A DNA stretch of 6,748 nt from an uncultured Acidimicrobiaceae bacterium (lineage in GTDB: Bacteria > Actinomycetota > Acidimicrobiia > Acidimicrobiales > MedAcidi-G1). A program made the position numbers and the translations under genes. How positions within the stretch are numbered: the stretch's first letter is position 1; the number at the start of each line of letters is the position of its first letter. Below are positions 1 to 5,724 of this stretch, one piece after another. Location of the stretch: positions 1-6,748 of the forward strand of contig CAJXIS010000122.1 in assembly GCA_913054115.1 (NCBI GenBank). Direction: 5' to 3'. The notes under the pieces are model-generated. The model was not told where the DNA came from, made no database searches, and worked only from the letters and a program-made list of their open reading frames with translations.

Positions 1-1
1 A

Positions 2-349
2 GCCATCGAGAAGAAGATCAAGCGCGCCGTCACCGACAGCGACGGCGAGGTCCGGTTCGACGTCAAGGACAAGCCCGGCGTGTCGAACCTGCTCTCGATC
101 CTCGGTGCAGCCACCGGCCGCAGCCCGGCCGATGCCGCCGAGGGCATCGAGCGCTACGGCGACCTCAAGGCCGCGACGGCCGAGGCGGTCATCGAGATGC
201 TGCGCCCGATCCGGTCCCGCTTCCACGAACTGGCCGCCGATCCAGCCGAGACGTCCCGGCTGCTGGCCGTCGGTGCGGACAAGGCAAGCGAGGTGGCTTC
301 GGCCACCCTCGACCGGGCCCGGCGCAACATCGGTCTGCTCGCCGGGTAG
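2..349 (+). CDS. trpS: Tryptophanyl-tRNA synthetase, C-terminal part (5' end outside window)
   Basis: Class I aminoacyl-tRNA synthetase that charges tRNA-Trp with tryptophan in the cytoplasm. The reading frame is open from base 2 to the TAG at 347-349 and gives 115 residues. They match the end of bacterial TrpRS: an opening IEKKIKRAVTDSDG stretch, the block KPGVSNLLSILGAATG, then a YGDLK segment and LRPIRSRFHEL, followed by a helical tail ending in RRNIGLLAG. In the family the KMSKS loop lies shortly before the KIKRAVTD stretch, so HIGH, KMSKS and most of the Rossmann domain lie upstream of the window. The first in-window start-like codon (GTG at 80) is internal and should not be taken as the start. 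The gene converges on the HD-domain gene with 10 bases between the stops and no obvious terminator of its own. The identification is firm; completeness of the gene cannot be judged here. Confidence 0.95.
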   Translation, partial: AIEKKIKRAVTDSDGEVRFDVKDKPGVSNLLSILGAATGRSPADAAEGIERYGDLKAATAEAVIEMLRPIRSRFHELAADPAETSRLLAVGADKASEVASATLDRARRNIGLLAG

Positions 350-359
350 CGGCGAAGCG

Positions 360-890
360 TCAGTCGTCGTCGGCGGCCCAGAGGGCCTCGGCGATAGACG
401 CCTCCACAGTCCACCGGGCAGGCGGGCGATGGTGCTCGGCGGCCCAGGCGACCGTGAGCGGATCGCTGCCTGCGACCGACAGCAGTGCCGCCCCTTCGTC
501 CGGATGCCGGAGATAGCGGCCCAGCCTCCCCAACGCTCCGCCGCGGGCCGCCCAGCGACCATGTGCGTCCGCCGAGGTGACCGCACCGAGCAGCGTGGCA
601 ACCACCCGGGCCCATGTCCCGAGTCCGCTCGTGACCTTGCCCACGTCATGCAACAGGGCTGCGGCCAGTACCGGGCGAGGTGCCCCGTCGAGCACCCCGT
701 CGACCCTGCGGGCGACGCCGACGGCGTGTCGCCGGTCGGCATCCGACATCCGCACCCAGAGGTCGGCCTCGCCGTCGAGCAGGCGGGCACGCACCCACGC
801 TGCGTCGGCCGGCGACACGTCGCCATGGCGCAACGAGCCGACGAACCGGCGGGCCAGGTGGAGCGGTCGCCCCGGCGACCGAACGGTCAT
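360..890 (-). CDS. HD-domain protein, putative metal-dependent phosphohydrolase of unknown substrate
   Basis: A 176-residue protein with the ligand pattern of the HD superfamily: H55 in DRRHAVGVARR, H81-D82 in AALLHDVGKV, additional histidines H129 (YLRHPDEGA) and H153-H154 (AAEHHRPP), and an Asp-rich end where D174 sits at the position of the last HD ligand (ALWAADDD). The HD domain therefore fills residues of about 50 to 176, and the protein stops just after the last ligand. Residues 1-45 are a basic leader (LARRFVGSLRHGD) without a signal peptide or membrane segment. HD proteins commonly hydrolyse nucleotides or cyclic nucleotides, but nothing here fixes the substrate. The ATG overlaps the Nudix stop by four bases (ATGA) and has no Shine-Dalgarno sequence, so translation is probably coupled to the Nudix gene. 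I do not recognise a named family beyond HD. Confidence 0.85.
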   Translation of the reverse strand: MTVRSPGRPLHLARRFVGSLRHGDVSPADAAWVRARLLDGEADLWVRMSDADRRHAVGVARRVDGVLDGAPRPVLAAALLHDVGKVTSGLGTWARVVATLLGAVTSADAHGRWAARGGALGRLGRYLRHPDEGAALLSVAGSDPLTVAWAAEHHRPPARWTVEASIAEALWAADDD

Positions 891-1441
891 CGACCGAGAC
901 GACGCAGGGCCGTCAGCAGGCCGATGACCGTCTTGGCGTCGGTGATGGTGCCGTCGGCGATCAGGTCGTGGACGTCGTCGATCCTGACGCGCTCGACCGT
1001 GAGGTACTGCTCCTCGACGCTGAACGCCTCCGACGTGGCCTCGACGAGCTCGGTGGCGAGGAACACGGTGGTCACCTCGTCGCAGAAGCCACCCGAGTTG
1101 TGAAACGTCGCCAACACCTCCAGGTGCGGTGCATCCAGGCCGGCCTCCTCGACCAGTTCCCGTCGGGCAGCGGCCTCGAGGGGCTCGCCAGGAACGTCGA
1201 GCTTCCCGGCGGGGATCTCGAGCATCTCGGCCTCGAGGGCTGCCCGGAACTGGCGGACCAGAACCACCTCGTCCCCGTCGATGGCGACGACCGCCACGGC
1301 ACCCGGGTGCCGGATCACATCACGTGTGATGCGCTCTCCGGCCGGTCCCTCGAACTCCGCCTCGAGGAGGCTGATGATGTAGCCCTCGTGGATCAGGCGC
1401 TCGGACGTCTTGCGGAAGCCGCCCGACGCGGCCGGGGTCAT
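887..1441 (-). CDS. Nudix hydrolase, ADP-ribose pyrophosphatase-like
   Basis: A 184-residue cytoplasmic enzyme of the Nudix superfamily, closest in layout to ADP-ribose/ADP-sugar pyrophosphatases, which split ADP-ribose into AMP and ribose 5-phosphate. An N-terminal strand region (about 10-45) precedes the core VVLVRQFR (59-66) and EIPAGKLD (75-82). The Nudix box runs G79 to L102 and ends in RRELVEEAGL, with E95, E98 and E99 as metal ligands. Compared with the classical GX5EX7REUXEEXGU there is one extra residue between G79 and E86; I recall the same in mycobacterial Rv1700. The ADPRase marker proline 16 residues after the box is glycine here (G117 in NSGGFCDE). The start is the ATG at 1441 inside the pyrG stop (ATGA overlap); an open frame extends far upstream but is only an Arg/Pro-rich shadow of pyrG. 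The stop overlaps the HD gene start in the same way. The fold is certain; the substrate is not. Confidence 0.92.
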   Translation of the reverse strand: MTPAASGGFRKTSERLIHEGYIISLLEAEFEGPAGERITRDVIRHPGAVAVVAIDGDEVVLVRQFRAALEAEMLEIPAGKLDVPGEPLEAAARRELVEEAGLDAPHLEVLATFHNSGGFCDEVTTVFLATELVEATSEAFSVEEQYLTVERVRIDDVHDLIADGTITDAKTVIGLLTALRRLGR

Positions 1442-3081
1442 TCTTCGACGCCGACGTCGATCTGGAGCAACTTCGGGTTCCGGCCCTCGGCCCGACGCAG
1501 GGCTGCCTCGACGAAGGACCGGAAGAGGGGCGCCGGACGGTTCGGACGGCTCTTGAACTCCGGATGGGCCTGGGTCCCGATCCAGAACGGATGGTCGTCG
1601 AGTTCGATGAACTCGACCAGCCGGCCGTCGGGAGACTCGCCGGAGCACCGGAAGCCGCTCCCCTCGAAGCGTTGGCGGTAGCGGGGGTTGAACTCGTAGC
1701 GGTGCCGGTGCCGCTCGGAGACGACGTCCTCGCCGTAGATCTCGCGTACCTTCGATCCGGGCTCCAACTGGGCCACGTAGGCACCGAGCCGCATGGTCCC
1801 ACCCTTGTCGTCGATGTCGCGTTGCGACTCCATGAGGTCGATGACCGGGTGCGGCGAGGTCGGATCGAACTCGGACGAGTGCGCCCTGTCGAGGCCCAGG
1901 ACGTTGCGGGCGAAGTCGATGGTCATGCACTGGAGGCCCAGGCACAGTCCCAGGCAGGGGATCTCGTTCTCGCGGGCATACCCGGCTGCGGCGATCTTGC
2001 CCTCGATGCCCCGCGGTCCGAATCCGCCCGGGATGACGATGCCGTCGAGGTCGCGCAACCGGTCCGCGATCAGCAGACCTTCGACGTCTTCGGCCTGTAT
2101 CCACTCGATCTGGACGTCGACGCCAAGGTGGATGCCGGCATGGTTGAGCGATTCGACCACCGACAGGTAGGCATCGACGAGTTCGATGTACTTGCCGATG
2201 AGGCCGACACGCACCGGGATGGTGGCGGCCTCTACGCGGCGGTTGAGGGCCAGCCACTCCTCGAGGTCCGGTTCACCTGCGTCGATCCGCAACAGGTCGC
2301 AGAGCACGTTGTCGAGTCCCTCGTCGTGGAGGATGAGCGGAATCTCGTAGAGGCTGTCGGCGTCGGGGGCGCTGATGACCGCCGGCAAAGGCACGCTCGA
2401 AAGGTTCGAGATCTTGCGGCACAGGGCCTCGCCCACCGGCTCGTCGCTGCGGCAGACGATGGCGTCCGGCTGGATGCCCCGACCACGCAACTCGATGACC
2501 GAATGCTGGGTGGGCTTGGTCTTGTGTTCTCCCGAAGGTGCGATGTACGGCACCAGGGTGACATGGACGTAGCAGACGTTCTCCAGGCCGACATCGAGGC
2601 GGAACTGCCGGATGGCCTCGAGGAACGGGAGGATCTCGATGTCGCCGACTGTGCCACCGACCTCGGTGATCAGCACGTCGACATCGTCGCCGGTCAACAT
2701 GTGGATGCGTCGCTTGATCTCATCGGTGATGTGAGGGATCACCTGCACGGTCTTGCCCAGATAGTCGCCATGCCGCTCGGCGGCCAGCACATGCGAATAG
2801 ATCGAACCCGTGGTGGCATTCGAGTCGCGGGTGAGGTTCTCGTCGATGAACCGCTCGTAGTGGCCGAGGTCGAGGTCGGTCTCTCCGCCGTCGTCGGTGA
2901 CGAAGACCTCGCCGTGCTCGAACGGGTTCATGGTGCCCGGATCGACGTTGATGTACGGATCCAACTTCTGGATCAGGACCCGGAGTCCCCGCTGTTTGAG
3001 GAGTCGACCCAGGGAGGCGGCGGTGAGGCCCTTGCCGAGCCCGCTTGCCACGCCGCCCGTGACGAAGATGTGTTTGGTCAC
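1438..3081 (-). CDS. pyrG: CTP synthase (UTP:ammonia ligase, glutamine-hydrolysing)
   Basis: Makes CTP from UTP, ATP and glutamine, the last step of de novo pyrimidine nucleotide synthesis. The 547 residues match the usual bacterial length of about 545. The N-terminal synthetase domain (1 to about 270) has the P-loop GGVASGLGKG (9-18), the KLDPYINVDPGTMNPFEHGE block (39-58), D71 and E140 as likely Mg ligands, and EVGGTVGDIE (140-149). The C-terminal class I glutamine amidotransferase domain (about 290-535) has the oxyanion region PGGFGPRG (351-358), nucleophile C380 in LGLCLGLQ, and H506/E508 in QAHPEF, so the triad is complete. The start is GTG at 3081, giving the typical MTKHIFVTGG beginning. 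There is no good Shine-Dalgarno sequence in front of it, but a possible -10 element lies 8 bases upstream. It lies 58 bases after recN and overlaps the Nudix gene by four bases. Confidence 0.98.
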   Translation of the reverse strand: MTKHIFVTGGVASGLGKGLTAASLGRLLKQRGLRVLIQKLDPYINVDPGTMNPFEHGEVFVTDDGGETDLDLGHYERFIDENLTRDSNATTGSIYSHVLAAERHGDYLGKTVQVIPHITDEIKRRIHMLTGDDVDVLITEVGGTVGDIEILPFLEAIRQFRLDVGLENVCYVHVTLVPYIAPSGEHKTKPTQHSVIELRGRGIQPDAIVCRSDEPVGEALCRKISNLSSVPLPAVISAPDADSLYEIPLILHDEGLDNVLCDLLRIDAGEPDLEEWLALNRRVEAATIPVRVGLIGKYIELVDAYLSVVESLNHAGIHLGVDVQIEWIQAEDVEGLLIADRLRDLDGIVIPGGFGPRGIEGKIAAAGYARENEIPCLGLCLGLQCMTIDFARNVLGLDRAHSSEFDPTSPHPVIDLMESQRDIDDKGGTMRLGAYVAQLEPGSKVREIYGEDVVSERHRHRYEFNPRYRQRFEGSGFRCSGESPDGRLVEFIELDDHPFWIGTQAHPEFKSRPNRPAPLFRSFVEAALRRAEGRNPKLLQIDVGVEE

Positions 3082-3089
3082 GGGTCGCC

Positions 3090-3095
3090 AACCTA
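3090..3095 (-). promoter_or_regulatory. Possible -10 element (TAGGTT) for a leaderless or near-leaderless pyrG transcript
   Basis: On the minus strand TAGGTT fits the actinobacterial -10 core TANNNT and ends 8 bases before the pyrG GTG, so transcription could begin within a base or two of the start codon. The lack of a clear Shine-Dalgarno sequence there is consistent with leaderless translation. No convincing -35 hexamer is visible. This is inference from one short motif. Confidence 0.35.
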
Positions 3096-3100
3096 TCGGT

Positions 3101-3119
3101 CGCGCGGCCTGTGCGCGCG
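3101..3119 (-). terminator. GC hairpin between recN and pyrG, possible weak terminator
   Basis: CGCGCG at 3101-3106 and CGCGCG at 3114-3119 form a perfect 6-bp stem around a 7-base loop, 20 bases past the recN stop. No U-run follows, so if it affects termination it would not be a standard intrinsic terminator. It also overlaps where a pyrG promoter spacer would lie. Chance stems are common at this GC content. Confidence 0.25.
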
Positions 3120-3139
3120 GAGCGCGGACACGCCGGATG

Positions 3140-4756
3140 TCATCGCCGCCTGGTCACCGCATCGGTGAGCAGTTCGGCTGCGTGATCGCGGGCCGTTGCA
3201 CTGTCGGGAGAACCGGAGAGCATCCGCGACACCTCGGTGATCCGCTCGTCGTGGTCGAGACGACGCACGGTGGCACGGGCGGATGTCCCGTCGTCGAACT
3301 TCTCGACCGCCAGGTGCTGATCGGCGGAGGCGGCCACCTGGGCCAGGTGGGTAACCACCAGCACCTGCCGATCGGCGGCGAGCGCTGCGAGCGCTGCTGC
3401 CACCGAATGGGCCGCCCGGCCACCGACCCCGGCGTCGACCTCGTCGAAGACCAGCGTCGGTGGCGATTCGGAGACCACCCGCCGGACCGCCAACATGGCA
3501 CGGGCCAGTTCGCCACCGGAGGCCACCTTGGCAAGCGGTGCTGCCGACGAACCGGAGTTGGGCGACAGCAGGATGGCCACCTCGTCCCCCGACTCACCGC
3601 CGACCTCGACCACGATCGATGCGGCCGGCATGGCGAGCTCGCGGAGGTGCGCCTCGACACGGGCTGCCATCTCGGGAGCGGCACGCCGGCGTGCGGCGAG
3701 GACGACGTCGGCGGCCTCCCGGCGGGCGGCCTCGACGGTCACCCTGCGGGCATCGAGCGCCACGGCCCGGGCGTCGTGGTCGAGCAGGCCGCCGAGACGT
3801 TCGGTGGCCTCCCGGTGATAGGCGATGACGGCATCGAGGTCGGCGCCGTACTTGCGGCGCATCTCGGCCAGGAGTTGGCGCCGTGCCAGGACCTCGTCGA
3901 GGCGGGCCGGATCCTCCTCGACCGAGTCGGCCACCAACCGCAGCCGGGCGGCCAGGTCGGATGCCTCGGCAACGACACCCCGCAGGCGCTCGACCTCCTC
4001 GTCGAACGGCGACCGACGGTCGAGGAAACCGATCGCACGAGCCAACGCATCGGAGACCGGACCATCGCCGTCCAGCAGGTCGAGGGCGCCCGACGCCGCC
4101 TCGCGGTGGGCGCCGGCGTCGGCCAGCAGCGACTCCTGGGCGGCGAGGCGGTCGTCCTCGTCGGAGTCCTCGACACCGACTTCGTCGAGCTCGGCGACCT
4201 GGAAGCGCAGGAGGTCGATCTCGCGGGCCCTGGCGCGCTCGTCGCCCCCAAGCTCGACCAGCTCGGCATCGACCGCCGCCAACTCGGCATCGGCGTCGCC
4301 AAGGGGCTGCAGGTCGATGCCACCGAACCGGTCGAGCGCCCGGCGCTGGACCGAGCGGGAGAGCAGGCTCTGGTGGGCGTGCTGGCCGTGCAGGTCGATC
4401 AGTTCGGCACCGCGTGCGGCGAGCGCCGACGCCGTCGCCAGGTTGCCGTCGAGGTACGCACGGCTGCGTCCCTCCCGTGGCACCACTCGACGGAACACGA
4501 CCTCCTGCTCCGGAGATCCGTGTTGTTCGTCGACGGCTGATGCCGGAAGGGCGAACCTGCCCTCGACGATCGCCTCGCCTGCGCCCGACCGGACCATCGA
4601 CGGATCGGCACGCCCACCCATGAGCAGATCGATCGCCGTGACGATCATGGTCTTGCCCGCCCCCGTCTCACCCGTGACGGTGGTCAGTCCGGGACCCAGG
4701 AGCAACGACAGTTCCTCGACGACGCCGAGGTTGGTGACGTGGAGTTCGAGCAGCAC
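3140..4756 (-). CDS. recN: DNA repair ATPase RecN
   Basis: SMC-like ATPase that acts on DNA double-strand breaks, bringing ends or sister duplexes together before RecA-dependent repair. With the GTG start at 4756 it is 538 residues, near the usual 550. The head begins LLELHVTNLGVVEEL, with Walker A GETGAGKT (29-36) and the Q-loop-like LHGQHAHQ (122-129). A charged, Ala/Leu/Arg-rich stretch (about 150-370) is the short coiled coil with central tip. The second head half has the ABC signature KVASGGELARAML (410-422), Walker B LVFDEVDAGVGG (D438, E439) and the switch histidine H470 in VVTHLAQVA. The GTG is chosen because homology begins there and GGGAG lies 9 bases upstream. An ATG at 4891 would add 45 Pro/Arg/Thr-rich residues with no family resemblance. 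No mycobacterial-type LexA box (CGAAC-N4-GTTCG) is visible upstream. Confidence 0.96.
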   Translation of the reverse strand: MLLELHVTNLGVVEELSLLLGPGLTTVTGETGAGKTMIVTAIDLLMGGRADPSMVRSGAGEAIVEGRFALPASAVDEQHGSPEQEVVFRRVVPREGRSRAYLDGNLATASALAARGAELIDLHGQHAHQSLLSRSVQRRALDRFGGIDLQPLGDADAELAAVDAELVELGGDERARAREIDLLRFQVAELDEVGVEDSDEDDRLAAQESLLADAGAHREAASGALDLLDGDGPVSDALARAIGFLDRRSPFDEEVERLRGVVAEASDLAARLRLVADSVEEDPARLDEVLARRQLLAEMRRKYGADLDAVIAYHREATERLGGLLDHDARAVALDARRVTVEAARREAADVVLAARRRAAPEMAARVEAHLRELAMPAASIVVEVGGESGDEVAILLSPNSGSSAAPLAKVASGGELARAMLAVRRVVSESPPTLVFDEVDAGVGGRAAHSVAAALAALAADRQVLVVTHLAQVAASADQHLAVEKFDDGTSARATVRRLDHDERITEVSRMLSGSPDSATARDHAAELLTDAVTRRR

Positions 4757-4765
4757 GTGGATCTT

Positions 4766-4770
4766 CTCCC
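4766..4770 (-). promoter_or_regulatory. Shine-Dalgarno sequence that fixes the recN GTG start
   Basis: GGGAG on the minus strand (within CGGGAGAAG) sits 9 bases before the GTG at 4756. This spacing and the start of RecN homology at that codon together favour GTG over the upstream ATG at 4891. Confidence 0.7.
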
Positions 4771-4787
4771 GGGGCCTGCTGGTGGGC

Positions 4788-4827
4788 GGACGTTCTTGGT
4801 GGGGTTCTTGGGGGACGTTTCTGGTGG
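4788..4827. repeat. Imperfect 15-base direct repeat upstream of recN
   Basis: On the plus strand GGACGTTCTTGGTGG (4788-4802) and GGACGTTTCTGGTGG (4813-4827) agree at 13 of 15 bases and start 25 bases apart. Between them lies a partial copy, GGTTCTTGGG, and GGACGT occurs again from 4826. The block lies 32 to 71 bases upstream of the recN start codon. It could be a regulator binding array or slipped-strand duplication; no known operator is recognised. Confidence 0.5.
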
Positions 4828-4835
4828 ACGTCGAT

Positions 4836-4871
4836 CTGTCGGCATCCTGCCACGGGGGTGTGACAGCCCCG
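4836..4871 (-). other. Overlapping inverted repeats in the nadK-recN spacer
   Basis: On the minus strand CGGGG (4871-4867) can pair with CCCCG (4857-4853). The sequence between them contains CTGTC (4866-4862), which can instead pair with GACAG (4840-4836). A small GGCA-GGA-TGCC hairpin (4851-4841) lies in between. The two 5-bp stems interlock and would be alternative folds or a strained pseudoknot. Short GC stems arise easily by chance here, so function is uncertain. Confidence 0.3.
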
Positions 4872-4879
4872 CTGATGAT

Positions 4880-4896
4880 GGCCGGCGGCACCGGCC
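4880..4896 (-). terminator. Hairpin just after nadK, possible terminator without U-tract
   Basis: GGCCGG (4880-4885) and CCGGCC (4891-4896) form a perfect 6-bp stem around a 5-base loop, beginning 18 bases past the nadK stop. No T-run follows on the minus strand, so classical intrinsic termination is not supported. Actinobacteria do use hairpins lacking U-tracts, which keeps the possibility open. Confidence 0.35.
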
Positions 4897-4914
4897 GACC
4901 GGGCGTCGCCTGCG

Positions 4915-5724
4915 CTAGCGGTCCTCGAGGCCGAACTTGGCCTTGAGCACCCGCTCGAACCCGCGCTCACCGAACGCCACGAGCCTCGCCGTCCGCTCAC
5001 TGGCGGTGCACACCACCCGGTCGCCCTCCTCGAGCGGTGCGACCTGCCGGCCGTCGACCGTGCACGTCGCCGGCCGATCACCGAGGACCTCGAGGGTGAT
5101 CTCGGTCTCCGGACCGAGCACCAGCGTGCGATCGAACAGCATGTGGGCGGACACCGGTGTGAGCTGGAGCGATCGGTGCAGCGCATCGACGATGGGCCCA
5201 CGTGCGGAGAAGGCGTAGGCCGTCGAACCCGTCGGCGTCGCCACGATGAGCCCGTCGGCCGCATACGAGGTGAAGAAGGAGCCGTCGAACGACACGCCCA
5301 GGCGAATCGTGTGCCCGGTCCGCTCGACCACCAGCTCGTTGAGGCCGTGGTCCGAGCCGACGACCGTGCCGTCGGCGCTGCGGACCTCCACACGGAGCAT
5401 CATCCGCTCCTCGATGCCGTGTTCCCCCCGCAGCACACGGCCGACCGCAGCATCGACATCGCCGGGCTCGCAGGCCGTGAGATAGCCGAGGTGCCCGAAG
5501 TTGACGCCGAGCACCGGAACCGGACGACCGTCGAGGAGGTGCACGGCCCGCAGGATCGATCCGTCGCCGCCGAGGCTCACGACCAGGTCGAGGCCGTCGG
5601 CCCCAGCGGAATCAGCGAGCCGTCGGACCTCGTGCCCCTCGGCGGAGAGTCGGGCGCCGAGGTCCTCGGCCTGCGTCAACGCCGCCTCACGACCCTCATG
5701 GACCACGAGGCCGAGCGTCGCCAT
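4915..5724 (-). CDS. nadK: NAD kinase (ATP- or polyphosphate-dependent)
   Basis: Phosphorylates NAD to NADP, setting the cell's NADP(H) supply. The 269-residue product carries all family blocks: GGDGS (52-56; GGDGT in most homologues), the VLGVNFGHLGYL segment (71-82), GLNE (127-130), the ADGLIVATPTGSTAY block (156-170), GPIV (176-179), and APHMLF-like SAHMLFDRTLVLGP (192-205) in the C-terminal beta domain. The start is the ATG at 5724 because MATLGLVVHEG fits the family's first strand. The 55 codons of open frame before it are Arg/Gly-rich antisense-like shadow lying within tlyA. The N-terminal domain is shorter than in mycobacterial NadK, which is about 307 residues as I recall. The ATG overlaps the tlyA TGA by one base (TGATG), indicating coupled translation. 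The stop is followed by a 158-base spacer before recN. Confidence 0.96.
   Translation of the reverse strand: MATLGLVVHEGREAALTQAEDLGARLSAEGHEVRRLADSAGADGLDLVVSLGGDGSILRAVHLLDGRPVPVLGVNFGHLGYLTACEPGDVDAAVGRVLRGEHGIEERMMLRVEVRSADGTVVGSDHGLNELVVERTGHTIRLGVSFDGSFFTSYAADGLIVATPTGSTAYAFSARGPIVDALHRSLQLTPVSAHMLFDRTLVLGPETEITLEVLGDRPATCTVDGRQVAPLEEGDRVVCTASERTARLVAFGERGFERVLKAKFGLEDR

Noticed and set aside
887..2257. 456-residue version of the Nudix protein with a long N-terminal extension
   Set aside because: The first 272 residues are an out-of-frame Arg/Pro-rich reading of pyrG. The ATG at 1441 in the ATGA overlap is where Nudix homology starts.
1564..3168. 534-codon open frame on the plus strand opposite pyrG
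   Set aside because: It is antisense to a clear CTP synthase with intact motifs. Its product is Asp/Val/Gly/Arg-rich without a recognisable domain, as expected for a shadow frame in high-GC coding DNA.
2897..4540. 547-codon plus-strand open frame opposite recN and the start of pyrG
   Set aside because: It crosses the recN-pyrG boundary on the opposite strand and has no domain; recN motifs on the minus strand explain the region fully.
4684..4845. 53-codon small open frame starting at ATG 4845 in the recN leader, minus strand
   Set aside because: The AGG before it abuts the ATG with no spacing, the frame runs out of phase into recN, and the composition (Pro/Arg then Ser/Cys) looks like a shadow, not a leader peptide.
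4757..4891. 45-residue N-terminal extension of RecN from the ATG at 4891
   Set aside because: The extension is low-complexity and unlike RecN, while the GTG at 4756 has a Shine-Dalgarno sequence and begins the conserved first strand.
3825..4946. 373-codon Ser/Arg-rich plus-strand open frame opposite recN
   Set aside because: Antisense shadow with biased composition and no start signal or domain.
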